Assembly: GCA_965202795.1 (NCBI GenBank)
Contig: OZ241848.1
Coordinates: 434,001 to 498,000 of the forward strand
Length of the DNA: 64,000 nucleotides
Direction: 5' to 3'
From: JACOND01 sp965202795
GTDB lineage: Bacteria > Bdellovibrionota > Bdellovibrionia > Bdellovibrionales > UBA1609
Below, piece by piece: positions 17,155-25,375 of the stretch. Numbering within the stretch: position 1 is the first letter of the stretch; every line of letters begins with the position of its first letter. Below the pieces are notes generated by a model. That model ran no database searches and was not told the DNA's origin. It worked only from the letters and a program-made list of their open reading frames with translations. Made by a program: the position numbers and the translations under genes.

Positions 17155-17400
17155 CGGGCAGCGGCCTGGCTTAAGGTCCTGATTTCAATTACATTGATGG
17201 GCACAGCCGCCCCTTAAACTTTTCAAAAGTGTCGAAGTCGGGAAAAAGACTGCCGCGGCTGCGGGCGGCAAGCCCGCCAAAAGCCCTGATTCTTATAAAA
17301 AGCTTTTTCCGGCCCGCAGGGGGAGAATTAAGCCTCTTTGGCTTTGCCGATCTGAAAGGGGGCAGAGGGCTTTCCCTCCCCCTGCAGCCCAGGCTGTGGC
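17155..17400. other. Spacer between transposase remnant and Rpn gene
   Basis: About 245 bp shared with 21240-21485. A 71-residue minus-strand frame here has no ribosome site or recognisable content. Nothing else seen. Confidence 0.4.
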
Positions 17401-18405
17401 TCACTCAGCCTGACCGTTCTGGACGCCCGCTTGCGGCTGGCTTAGATTTCCCGCCTCCGCCGGGCCTGTCAGCCCGCCGTTTTTGAATTTGATGATCTCA
17501 GCTTCAGGCAGGCCAGTCACCTCAGAAATCAGAGGGATATCCAAATTTTTCTGAAGCATATTCAGGATAACTTTCTGGCGCTCCTTCTGCATGCCTCTTT
17601 CTTCAATTTCTTCCCGTATTGTCATATAACCTCCTTTTGGCAATAACCCCCGGCAGACAGCCTCCCGCTCAGCCTCCGCCCAAACCTCTGACTTCATTTT
17701 ATACCCCTCAAACAAATAGTCAACCAGACTTAACGCAAAATCTGGATATTTCTTTAAAAAATCAACCCCAAACATGCTCAAAACCCCCAAAACAAACTCA
17801 ACATCCGCCGCGCGATCCCAAACATGCCGCAGCAAATACAGGCAGACGCCAAGCTTAGACTTTGAATCCTTAAAAAACTTCTCCAGGCGCGGATCGTGAA
17901 GGTCCAGCAAATACGGCTTAAAACCCAGCATGTTTTGCCGCGCCATCCGGCTTTTCGGGGAAATCGGGGGGCCAAGAGCCTCCCGAAGGGATAGCGGGCC
18001 TTTGTAAGGCCTCCTCCCCTGATGAGCCAAAACAGGCAAAATCTCTGGCAGCAGGCCATGCCTTTCAAGCTGATCAACTGAAAACTGCGTCTGATAGCGG
18101 AAAAACTGGGCATAAGTCTTCTTAGGCTCATATTGTGACTTATGCTCAATCACGATGTAAGTCAAAACTCCCGGATCTGAGAGAAGGGGGGCCGCCACAA
18201 CCAAGTCAGCCCTTTTGCCATCATGAAAGCTGTCCTTTGCCAGCCCGCTCCGCGGCCAGTCATAGAGCGCAAATATTTCCGGGGGGAGGGCCTCCCGGCA
18301 GAGATCAGCGGCCGCCCCCGGCAGCTCGCAGGCTCTTTTGAAAAATCTGTCATGGATGCCTGATGTTTTTGCCGCCTCAGAAACTGCTTTTTCTTTTTCC
18401 GCCAT
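17401..18405 (-). CDS. Rpn-family recombination-promoting nuclease, copy A
   Basis: 334 residues from the ATG at 18405 (AAAGGGGGATTT upstream). The N-terminal half carries the Rpn/PD-(D/E)XK signature: IHDRFFKRACELPGAAAD, then SGLAKDSFHDGKRADLVVAA, then the catalytic IVIEHKSQYE. Rpn proteins (PF04754 family) are DNA endonucleases that raise RecA-independent recombination and often move with mobile DNA. The C-terminus has a short REEIEERGMQKERQK helix and a VTGLPEAEI helix-turn-helix-like end, as in family members. It is intact. Compared with copy B the C-terminal patch differs (NLDIPLISEV against KLDASLIAKV). Confidence 0.85.
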   Translation of the reverse strand: MAEKEKAVSEAAKTSGIHDRFFKRACELPGAAADLCREALPPEIFALYDWPRSGLAKDSFHDGKRADLVVAAPLLSDPGVLTYIVIEHKSQYEPKKTYAQFFRYQTQFSVDQLERHGLLPEILPVLAHQGRRPYKGPLSLREALGPPISPKSRMARQNMLGFKPYLLDLHDPRLEKFFKDSKSKLGVCLYLLRHVWDRAADVEFVLGVLSMFGVDFLKKYPDFALSLVDYLFEGYKMKSEVWAEAEREAVCRGLLPKGGYMTIREEIEERGMQKERQKVILNMLQKNLDIPLISEVTGLPEAEIIKFKNGGLTGPAEAGNLSQPQAGVQNGQAE

Positions 18406-18659
18406 AAATCCCCCTTTGTTTTTGGTCTGGGCTGCTGTATTCCCCTTATATTTTCTCTGGCTAAAGCCTGCCGCAGCTTGCTGTATTCGGGGCCGGCCCA
18501 AATCTGCGCCGCCGGGGCAGTCCCAAGCCTGTTTAAGCTCCCGCGGGCGCCGGTTTCCCGCCCTGGAGATATAAGCTTTCCCCTGATTTTTCTGAAAAGC
18601 AAGGGAAAAAGAAGCGGCTTAGGGCGCCGGCAAAAAATATAAGCCAATCAAAGTTTGCA

Positions 18660-18820
18660 AAAATTCCCCTTAAAAAGCGCAGGCCGGGGGGAACTAAGCG
18701 CTTCGGGGGCAACCAGTTCAGCCATCCCTAAAATGTTTCCGCCGGGGAAATACTTTAAGATGTTGCCCCGGCGGCAACATCTTTTATGGCCAGGGTTTTT
18801 GGCCTATGCCCATGCCCTGC
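18660..18820. repeat. R repeat, copy 2
   Basis: Same block as 16127-16282. The 11-bp stem is AAGATGTTGCC (18757-18767) with GGCAACATCTT (18773-18783). It lies between the Rpn gene's 5' side and the 3' end of hexapeptide copy 2. Confidence 0.8.
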
Positions 18821-18824
18821 TTTT

Positions 18825-19274
18825 TTAATACTCCCCTGAAGTGATCTCGCCGCTTTCCAGATAGAATTTGAGGATTCGCGCATCGCCATAAACCCTCGCA
18901 TCGCCGTCAACCAGCGCCTTGCCGAAAACCCTCGCATCGCCGTAAACCCTCGCATTGCCGTAAACCCATGCATTTTCGTAAACCCTCGCATTGCCGTAAA
19001 CCCATGCATAGCCGCCAACCCGCGCATTATTGTAAATCACCGTATAGTCGCCAACAATCGCATGGCCTAAAACAATCGCGCGGCCTAAAACCAGCGCATG
19101 GCCGCAAACAGCCGCATTTTTGCCCACAAAAGCGGTCTTGGCCGCAAAGGCCGTGGCCGCCACAAAGCCCCCGCCGCTGCTATGAGGGGCGCCCTTTATT
19201 CCAGGGCCGCATGGCTCCGCCCCCGCCGCGGCGGCGGAAAACCCGAAAATCAGGAAAACAGCTAAGAATTTCAT
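18825..19274 (-). CDS. Secreted hexapeptide-repeat protein, copy 2 (shortened 5' end)
   Basis: 149 residues. The cap and repeat region are almost identical to copy 1 (about 13 repeats, including VIYNNARVGGYAWVYGNA). The signal peptide is shorter, MKFLAVFLIFGFSAAAAGA, and the usual upstream promoter and AGGAGG region is replaced by the S repeat hairpin at 19280. It has no visible ribosome-binding site. I infer a recombinant copy that may be poorly expressed or depend on read-through. Confidence 0.75.
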   Translation of the reverse strand: MKFLAVFLIFGFSAAAAGAEPCGPGIKGAPHSSGGGFVAATAFAAKTAFVGKNAAVCGHALVLGRAIVLGHAIVGDYTVIYNNARVGGYAWVYGNARVYENAWVYGNARVYGDARVFGKALVDGDARVYGDARILKFYLESGEITSGEY

Positions 19275-19279
19275 AAAAA

Positions 19280-19329
19280 GCCCCCGCGGGCCGGGCGGGG
19301 GGCGGCAGCATTACAGGCCCTGCTTAATG
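19280..19329. repeat. S repeat, copy 2
   Basis: GCCCCCGCGGGCC hairpin, then GCATTACAGGCCCTGCTTAATG. It is fused to the start of copy 2 on one side and the end of copy 3 on the other. AATCCCTGAAG is repeated at once (19328 and 19345), a small duplication. Confidence 0.75.
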
Positions 19330-19341
19330 AATCCCTGAAGC

Positions 19342-19953
19342 TTAATGAATCCCTGAAGTGAACTCGCCGCTTTTCAGATAGGAATTAGAGACCCACGCAT
19401 CGCCATAAACCAACGCATCGCCGGCAAGCATCGCATCACCATCAACTATCGCATCGCCGCCAACCCGCGCGTTGCCGCGAACCAACGCATCGCCGGCAAT
19501 CCGGGCATAGCCGCCAATCCGGGCATCGCCGTCAACCATCGCCTCGCCGCCAACCCGCGCCTTGCCGTCAACCTGCGCATCGCCGCCAACCACCGCATTT
19601 CCAGAAATATGCGTTGTGTCCCAAACCAGCGCCCGGCTGCCAATACGCGCATTGCTGCCAACCCGCGCCCGGCCGCCAACCATCGCTTTGTTGCCAACCC
19701 ACGCCTGGCCAGAAATCCGGGCATAGCTTGAAACCAGCGCATCGCCGGAAACCCGCGCCTCGCCGCAAACAGCCGCATTTTTGCCCACATAAGCCGTATT
19801 CTCCACAGAGGCCGTGGCCGCCACAAAGCCCCCGCCGTTTTCATGCGGAGCGCCCTCAATGCCGGGGCCGCAGGGAGTGTCTTCCGCGGCGGCGGAAAAC
19901 CCGAAAATCAGGAAAGCGCTCAAAAAAGCCGTTTTTAAGTGATTGTGTTTCAT
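19342..19953 (-). CDS. Secreted hexapeptide-repeat protein, copy 3
   Basis: 203 residues from the ATG at 19953 with AGGAGGTATTTCC upstream. Signal peptide and cap as copy 1 (CGPGIEGAPHENGGG). About 21 hexapeptides follow (GEARVS, GDALVS, GQAWVG, GRARVG, GDARIG), with one irregular turn WDTTHIS. Glycine at position 1 and valine or isoleucine at position 5 are strongly kept. The end is LKSGEFTSGIH. Repeat number and sequence differ from the neighbours, as expected if units are gained and lost by slippage. Confidence 0.8.
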   Translation of the reverse strand: MKHNHLKTAFLSAFLIFGFSAAAEDTPCGPGIEGAPHENGGGFVAATASVENTAYVGKNAAVCGEARVSGDALVSSYARISGQAWVGNKAMVGGRARVGSNARIGSRALVWDTTHISGNAVVGGDAQVDGKARVGGEAMVDGDARIGGYARIAGDALVRGNARVGGDAIVDGDAMLAGDALVYGDAWVSNSYLKSGEFTSGIH

Positions 19954-20340
19954 GGAAATACCTCCTTTTTTTTTGGTTATAGGAAAAACATACCAAGCCA
20001 TAAAAATAAAAAAAGTGAAAAAAAGTGAAAAAGCGGCCTAAAAGCCCCCCGCGCGCCGGCCCGGCAAACAAGCCCCGGCCCGGATTGCCCGGCCCGCCAG
20101 TGGGCAAAGTGTCTCAAGCCTTGAGAATTTTCCAGAGTCCCAAAGTTTTGGCGGGGGTTTGCGAGCGAGGGGCGCCGCGCAGGTTCTCTCATGGTCCAGG
20201 TTTCCCTGAGGAGGCCCTTCAAAAATGGCCCGTTTTTTCGCTCCCAGAGCAGTAAAAATGCAGGGGCTGGGGACTGGACTAATGGCGAAAAAGTGTGTGC
20301 CGCGCCGCCCCCGCCTCGCTCTCCAGCCTCTCCCAGAAGA

Positions 20341-20402
20341 ATAAAATTCCCCTTAAAAGCGCAGAGAGAGGGAAAGAGTTGCGCCGCCCGCAACTCTTTT
20401 TA
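20341..20402. repeat. R-type repeat variant with a different stem sequence
   Basis: It begins like the R repeat (AAAATTCCCCTTAAAAGCGC) but the stem is AAAGAGTTGC (20373-20382) with GCAACTCTTT (20390-20399), loop GCCGCCC, then T and AAT. Stem bases differ from R copies 1-3 on both sides while pairing is kept. It lies directly past the 3' end of hexapeptide copy 4. Confidence 0.7.
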
Positions 20403-20843
20403 ATACTCCCCTGAAGTGATTTCGCCGCTTTTCACATGGCCTTTGAAGACTTTTGCAGTGCCATGAACTTTTGCGGTGCCTGAAACTTTCCCCTCGCCAA
20501 AAACTTTTGCATTCCTGTAAACCTTTGCATTGTCATAAACCTTTGATGTTCCGCCAACCCGCGCCTTGCCGGAAACCCGCGCAGCGCCGTAAACCAGCGC
20601 CTTGCCGAAAACCCGCGCAACGCCGGAAACCCGCGCATTATCACAAACAGCCGATTGAGGCCCCACAAAAGCCGTCTTGGCCACAAAAGCTGTGGCCGCC
20701 ACAAACCCGCCTTCAGAGCCATCGAGGTTTGTATGCAGAGCGCCCTCAATGCCGGGGCCGCAGGGAGTGTCTTCCGCGGCGGCGGAAAGCCCGAAAATCA
20801 GGAAAGCGCTCAAAAAAGCCGTTTTTAAGTGATTGTGTTTCAT
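20400..20843 (-). CDS. Secreted hexapeptide-repeat protein, copy 4
   Basis: 147 residues from the ATG at 20843 (AGGAGGTATTTCC upstream, region shared with copy 1). Signal peptide and cap CGPGIEGALHTNLDGSEGG, with four extra residues compared with copy 1. Only about 11 hexapeptides (DNARVS, GVARVF, GKALVY, GTAKVH), making it the shortest member. End VKSGEITSGEY. The second cap cysteine (AVCDNARV) is kept. Confidence 0.8.
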   Translation of the reverse strand: MKHNHLKTAFLSAFLIFGLSAAAEDTPCGPGIEGALHTNLDGSEGGFVAATAFVAKTAFVGPQSAVCDNARVSGVARVFGKALVYGAARVSGKARVGGTSKVYDNAKVYRNAKVFGEGKVSGTAKVHGTAKVFKGHVKSGEITSGEY

Positions 20844-20905
20844 GGAAATACCTCCTTTTTTTTGGTTATAGGAAAAACACACATATCAAGCCATAAAAAT
20901 AAAAA

Positions 20906-21239
20906 TTGGAGGGTGGAGGCGGCTTTTCGGGCGAACAAGCATGATTTGAGGATGCGCCCGATATTTCACTGGAAGAGGAGGAGGATAGAGTCCCATGTGG
21001 CGATTTGTTTTTTGGCGTATTCAGTGTCTTACGCGCTGAAGGCTCAGCTGGAGGCGGCGGGCTTAAGCTGGAGCATTGATAGGATCAGGGAGGGTTTGAA
21101 AGAGGATCAGCACAGTGTTTTAGAGGACGGGAAGACAGGGAAGAGGTATAAGGTTTTCAGCCCCATAACCCCTGAGATTCAGGCGGTTTATAAGGCCTTT
21201 CATTTAGAGAGAGCGTCCGGCTTTAAGCCTTCGCCTTGA
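20906..21239 (+). pseudogene. C-terminal remnant of an IS1634-type transposase, copy B
   Basis: Same fragment as 16821-17154 (RPIFHWKRRRIESH ... SPITPEIQAVYKAFH), 5'-truncated and inactive. The readable difference is REGLKED here against REVLKED in copy A. Confidence 0.75.
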
Positions 21240-21485
21240 CGGGCAGCGGCCTGGCTTAAGGTCCTGATTTCAATTACATTGATGGGCGCGGCCGCCCCTT
21301 AAACTTTTCAAAAGTGTCGAAGTCGGGAAAAAGACTGCCGCGGCTGCGGGCGGCAAGCCCGCCAAAAGCCCTGATTCTTATAAAAAGCTTTTTCCGGCCC
21401 GCAGGGGGAGAATTAAGCCTCTTTGGCTTTGCCGATCTGAAAGGGGGCAGAGGGCTTTCCCTCCCCCTGCAGCCCAGGCCGCGGC

Positions 21486-22490
21486 TCACTCAGCCTGACC
21501 GTTCTGGACGCCCGCTTGCGGCTGGCTTAGATTTCCCGCCTCCGCCGGGCCTGTCAACCCGCCGTTTTTGAATTTGATGATCTCAGCTTCAGGCAGGCCA
21601 GTCACTTTGGCTATCAGGGAAGCGTCCAGCTTCTCCTGAAGCATATTCAGGATAACTTTCTGCATGCCTTTTTGCATGCCTCTTTCTTCAATTTCTTCCC
21701 GTATTGTCATATAACCTCCTTTTGGCAATAACCCCCGGCAGACAGCCTCCCGCTCAGCCTCCGCCCAAACCTCTGACTTCATTTTATACCCCTCAAACAA
21801 ATAGTCAACCAGACTTAACGCAAAATCTGGATATTTCTTTAAAAAATCAACCCCAAACATGCTCAAAACCCCCAAAACAAACTCAACATCCGCCGCGCGA
21901 TCCCAAACATGCCGCAGCAAATACAGGCAGACGCCAAGCTTAGACTTTGAATCCTTAAAAAACTTCTCCAGGCGCGGATCGTGAAGGTCCAGCAAATACG
22001 GCTTAAAACCCAGCATGTTTTGCCGCGCCATCCGGCTTTTCGGGGAAATCGGGGGGCCAAGAGCCTCCCGAAGGGATAGCGGGCCTTTGTAAGGCCTCCT
22101 CCCCTGATGAGCCAAAACAGGCAAAATCTCTGGCAGCAGGCCATGCCTTTCAAGCTGATCAACTGAAAACTGCGTCTGATAGCGGAAAAACTGGGCATAA
22201 GTCTTCTTAGGCTCATATTGTGACTTATGCTCAATCACGATGTAAGTCAAAACTCCCGGATCTGAGAGAAGGGGGGCCGCCACAACCAAGTCAGCCCTTT
22301 TGCCATCATGAAAGCTGTCCTTTGCCAGCCCGCTCCGCGGCCAGTCATAGAGCGCAAATATTTCCGGGGGGAGGGCCTCCCGGCAGAGATCAGCGGCCGC
22401 CCCCGGCAGCTCGCAGGCTCTTTTGAAAAATCTGTCATGGATGCCTGATGTTTTTGCCGCCTCAGAAACCGCTTTTTCTTTTTCCGCCAT
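21486..22490 (-). CDS. Rpn-family recombination-promoting nuclease, copy B
   Basis: 334 residues from the ATG at 22490. It is the same as copy A through the nuclease domain (HDRFFKRACELP, DGKRADLVVAAPL, IVIEHKSQYE). The C-terminal region differs: GMQKGMQKVILNMLQEKLDASLIAKV replaces the copy A sequence (positions about 21600-21690). Such a local patch between otherwise near-identical copies suggests gene conversion from a third Rpn gene elsewhere in the genome. Confidence 0.85.
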   Translation of the reverse strand: MAEKEKAVSEAAKTSGIHDRFFKRACELPGAAADLCREALPPEIFALYDWPRSGLAKDSFHDGKRADLVVAAPLLSDPGVLTYIVIEHKSQYEPKKTYAQFFRYQTQFSVDQLERHGLLPEILPVLAHQGRRPYKGPLSLREALGPPISPKSRMARQNMLGFKPYLLDLHDPRLEKFFKDSKSKLGVCLYLLRHVWDRAADVEFVLGVLSMFGVDFLKKYPDFALSLVDYLFEGYKMKSEVWAEAEREAVCRGLLPKGGYMTIREEIEERGMQKGMQKVILNMLQEKLDASLIAKVTGLPEAEIIKFKNGGLTGPAEAGNLSQPQAGVQNGQAE

Positions 22491-22744
22491 AAATCCCCCT
22501 TTGTTTTTGGTCTGGGCTGCTGTATTCCCCTTATATTTTCTCTGGCTAAAGCCTGCCGCAGCTTGCTGTATTCGGGGCCGGCCCAAATCTGCGCCGCCGG
22601 GGCAGTCCCAAGCCTGTTTAAGCTCCCGCGGGCGCCGGTTTCCCGCCCTGGAGATATAAGCTTTCCCCTGATTTTTCTGAAAAGCAAGGGAAAAAGAAGC
22701 GGCTTAGGGCGCCGGCAAAAAATATAAGCCAATCAAAGTTTGCA

Positions 22745-22905
22745 AAAATTCCCCTTAAAAAGCGCAGGCCGGGGGGAACTAAGCGCTTCGGGGGCAACCA
22801 GTTCAGCCATCCCTAAAATGTTTCCGCCGGGGAAATACTTTAAGATGTTGCCCCGGCGGCAACATCTTTTATGGCCAGGGTTTTTGGCCTATGCCCATGC
22901 CCTGC
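22745..22905. repeat. R repeat, copy 3
   Basis: Same block as 18660-18820, part of the large direct repeat. The hairpin stem arms are at 22842-22852 and 22858-22868. Confidence 0.8.
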
Positions 22906-22937
22906 CTGATATCACAGGCGGGGGCAGGCCATCTTTT

Positions 22938-23471
22938 TTAATGCTCCCCTGAAGTGAACTCGCCGCTTTCCAGAGGGCCTCTGAAAACCCGCGCATCGCC
23001 GCCAACCTGCGCAGAGCCGCCAACCAGCGCATAGCCCAAAACCCGCGCATTGCCGGAAACCCGCGCATTGCCGATAACAAGCGTATTGCCGCCAACATGC
23101 GCATTGCCGGAAACCTGCGCATTGCCGCCAACATGCGCATTGCCGGAAACCACTGCGCTGCCGTAAACCCGCGCATGGCCGCCAACCAGCGCATCGTTGC
23201 CAACAACTGCATAGCCGGAAACCCGCGCATCGCCGGCAACCACCGCATAGCCCAAAACCCGCGCATTTTCGCAAACAGCCGCATCAGACTCAACAAAAGC
23301 GGTCTTGTCCACGATGACCGTGGAGGCCACAAAGCCCCCTTCAGAACCATCGTAGTTTGTATGCAGAGCGCCCTCAATGCCGGGGCCGCAGGGAGTGACT
23401 TCCGCGCCGGCAGAAAGACCGAAAATCAGGAAAGCGCTCAAAAAAGCCGTTTTTAAGTGATCGTGTTTCAT
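22938..23471 (-). CDS. Secreted hexapeptide-repeat protein, copy 5
   Basis: 177 residues starting MKHDHLKTAFLSAFLIFGL, with AGGAGGTATTTCC upstream. Cap CGPGIEGALHTNYDGSEGG, both cysteines kept. About 16 hexapeptides, many identical (GNAHVG, GNAQVS, GNARVS, GYAVVA, GGHARVY), a regular stretch that would be a good substrate for slippage. Position 1 is nearly always glycine. End LESGEFTSGEH. No enzyme motif. Confidence 0.8.
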   Translation of the reverse strand: MKHDHLKTAFLSAFLIFGLSAGAEVTPCGPGIEGALHTNYDGSEGGFVASTVIVDKTAFVESDAAVCENARVLGYAVVAGDARVSGYAVVGNDALVGGHARVYGSAVVSGNAHVGGNAQVSGNAHVGGNTLVIGNARVSGNARVLGYALVGGSAQVGGDARVFRGPLESGEFTSGEH

Positions 23472-23559
23472 GGAAATACCTCCTTTTTTTGGTTATAGGA
23501 AAAACATATCAAGCCATAAAAATAAAAAAAAGTGAAAAAAAGCGCAAAAGCGGCCATAA

Positions 23560-23607
23560 GCCCCCGCGGGCCGCCGGGGGCAAAAGCATTACAGGCTCTG
23601 TTTAATG
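23560..23607. repeat. S repeat, copy 3
   Basis: GCCCCCGCGGGCCGCCGGGGGC hairpin variant with a shorter loop, then AAAAGCATTACAGGCTCTG and TTTAATG. Lies past the 3' end of copy 6. Confidence 0.75.
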
Positions 23608-24423
23608 AGTCCCTGAAGTGATCCTGCCCTTCTTTAATGTGGCTTTGGAAACTTCTGCAAAACCCCAAACCTGCGCAGAGCCGGCAACCACCGCGCCGCC
23701 AAAAACCTTTGCGTAACCAAAAACCTGCGCGCCGCCAGCAACCCGCGCATCGCCATAAACCTGCGCGTCGGTATAAACCTGCGCCCCGCCGCCAATCTTC
23801 GCATTGCCGAAAACCTCCGCATGGTCAAAAACCGATGCCCCGTCATAAACCTTTGCATGGCCGGAAACCTTTGCGCTGCCAGAAACCGATGCATGGCCAT
23901 AAACCCGCGCATCGCCATAAACCTGCGCGCTGTCTAAAACCCACGCGTCGTCAGAAATCCGCGCGTTTCCGTAAACCCGCGCGTTTCCCTCTGCATGATC
24001 CCAGCCAACCATTGCCCTGCCGGCAACCACCGCGCCGCCGGAAACCTCCGAGCGTCCGTTAATCCGCGCCTGGCCGAAAACCTCCGCATGACCGCTAACC
24101 CTGGCATTGTAGGAAACCTTTGCGCTGCCAAAAACCTTTGCATGGCCGGAAACCTCCGCATGGCCGGAAACCTCCGCATTGCCGGAAACCCGCGCCAGCC
24201 CATGAACCTGCGCCATGTCACGAACTTTCGCGCTGCCGCAAACAGCCGCTTTCGGCCCCACAAAAGCCGTCGGATGGGCAACTGCGGTTACAGCCACAAA
24301 GCCCCCGCCGCTGCTATGAGGGCCGCCCTCAATGCCGGCGCCGCAGGGAGTGTCTTCCGAGGCGGCGGAAAGCCCGAAAATCAGGAAAGCGCTCAAAAAA
24401 GCCGTTTTTAAGTGTTTTTTCAT
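23602..24423 (-). CDS. Secreted hexapeptide-repeat protein, copy 6 (long form)
   Basis: 273 residues starting MKKHLKTAFLSAFLIFGLS, AAGGAGGTATTTGCC upstream. Cap CGAGIEGGPHSSGGG. About 29-30 hexapeptides, many ending in AEV or AKV (GHAEVS, GSAKVS, GQARIN, GDARVY). One turn carries an insertion, MVGWDHAEGNARV. End LKKGRITSGTH. The 5' region differs from copies 1, 3, 4 and 5 but matches copy 7 and includes GCTATATTCCCCGC, a likely -10 element. Confidence 0.8.
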   Translation of the reverse strand: MKKHLKTAFLSAFLIFGLSAASEDTPCGAGIEGGPHSSGGGFVAVTAVAHPTAFVGPKAAVCGSAKVRDMAQVHGLARVSGNAEVSGHAEVSGHAKVFGSAKVSYNARVSGHAEVFGQARINGRSEVSGGAVVAGRAMVGWDHAEGNARVYGNARISDDAWVLDSAQVYGDARVYGHASVSGSAKVSGHAKVYDGASVFDHAEVFGNAKIGGGAQVYTDAQVYGDARVAGGAQVFGYAKVFGGAVVAGSAQVWGFAEVSKATLKKGRITSGTH

Positions 24424-24514
24424 GGCAAATACCTCCTTATTTTAGTTTATGCGGGGAATATAGCGCCTGCCTTGAGACAAAAAAAGTGAAAAAAAGTGAA
24501 AAAGCGGCCTAAAA

Positions 24515-24563
24515 GCCCCCGCGGGCCGGGCGGGGGCAAAAGCATTACAGGCCCTGTTTAATG
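24515..24563. repeat. S repeat, copy 4
   Basis: GCCCCCGCGGGCCGGGCGGGGGC hairpin, then AAAAGCATTACAGGCCCTG and TTTAATG, running into the TTAATG stop region of copy 7. Confidence 0.75.
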
Positions 24564-25292
24564 CTCCCCTGAAGTGATCCTGCCTCTTTTTAGATGGCCT
24601 TTAGAGACTCGCGCATCTCCGTAAATCTCCACAATGCCCCAAACCTCAGCATTGCCATAAATTATCGCTTTGCCGCCGACTTCAGCATTGCCGTAAACCC
24701 GCGCCTCGCCGTAAATTGCCGCATTGCCGTAAACCTTTGCATTATCGAAAACCTGCGCATTGCCGTAAACCTTTGCATTGCCGGCAACCTTCGCATGATC
24801 GTCAACCTTCGCATTGCCGTAAACCTTCGCGCTGCTGCCAACCAACGCAACATGCAAAATATTCGCATTTCCTTTAACCGCTGCCTTGTCAAAAACCCGC
24901 GCCTCGCCGGAAACCTTCGCATTGCCGTAAACCTTCGCGCTGCCCCAAACCCGCGCCTTGCCGGAAACCTGCGCATGGCCGCCAACCTTGGCATTGTCGC
25001 TAACCTCGGCATGTCCATAAACCACCGCATTGCCGGAAACCTTGGCATTGCCTTTAACCTTTGCATTTTCGGAAACCCGCGCCTTGCCAAAAACCCGCGC
25101 CTTGTCACAAACAGCCGCTTGAGGCCCCACAAAGCCGGTCTTGGCCACAGAGGCGGTCTTGGCCACAAAGCCCCCGCCGCTGCTATGAGGCGCGCCCTTT
25201 ACTCCGTAGCCGCATGGCTCTGCCCCCTCTGCGGCTGAAAAGCCGAAAATCAGGAAAGCGCTCAAAAAAGCCGTTTTTAAGTGTTTTTTCAT
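24558..25292 (-). CDS. Secreted hexapeptide-repeat protein, copy 7 (long form)
   Basis: 244 residues from the ATG at 25292 with AAGGAGGTATTTGCC upstream. Signal peptide MKKHLKTAFLSAFLIFGFS, cap EPCGYGVKGAPHSSGGG, then about 28 hexapeptides dominated by GNAKV and GKARV. The lysine content is higher than in copies 1-5. End LKRGRITSGEH. A frame upstream of the ATG is open but crosses the promoter region, so I reject the longer start. First gene of the minus-strand array next to trmL. Confidence 0.82.
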   Translation of the reverse strand: MKKHLKTAFLSAFLIFGFSAAEGAEPCGYGVKGAPHSSGGGFVAKTASVAKTGFVGPQAAVCDKARVFGKARVSENAKVKGNAKVSGNAVVYGHAEVSDNAKVGGHAQVSGKARVWGSAKVYGNAKVSGEARVFDKAAVKGNANILHVALVGSSAKVYGNAKVDDHAKVAGNAKVYGNAQVFDNAKVYGNAAIYGEARVYGNAEVGGKAIIYGNAEVWGIVEIYGDARVSKGHLKRGRITSGEH

Positions 25293-25375
25293 GGCAAATA
25301 CCTCCTTATTTTTTAATTTATGCGGGGAATATAGCAGGCTTTCGCCTTTATACAGGCTGGTTTTGCCGGGGGGCC

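Larger units (their letters stand above)
16656..18820. repeat. Large direct repeat, copy A (about 2.17 kb)
   Basis: This block recurs at 20741-22905 at a constant offset of 4085 bp. It spans the signal-peptide end of a hexapeptide gene, the IS1634-type remnant, the Rpn gene and an R repeat. Differences are few except for a divergent patch at 17517-17600. The pattern implies a segmental duplication of one unit [hexapeptide gene - transposase remnant - Rpn - R repeat]. Confidence 0.9.
20741..22905. repeat. Large direct repeat, copy B (about 2.17 kb)
   Basis: Second copy of 16656-18820, offset 4085 bp. See copy A. The left breakpoint lies inside the cap-coding region of hexapeptide copy 4 and the right one just past the R repeat GCCCATGCCCTGC. 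Confidence 0.9.

Noticed and set aside
16434..25238. Opposite-strand frames such as arginine-lysine-proline or asparagine-rich repeats over the hexapeptide genes
   Set aside because: They mirror the 18-bp repeats of the real genes, lack ribosome-binding sites and signal peptides, and have improbable compositions.
22938..25292. CRISPR-like regular repeats
   Set aside because: The 18-bp periodicity comes from in-frame hexapeptide codons in long open frames with signal peptides. There are no unique spacers of constant length and no cas genes.
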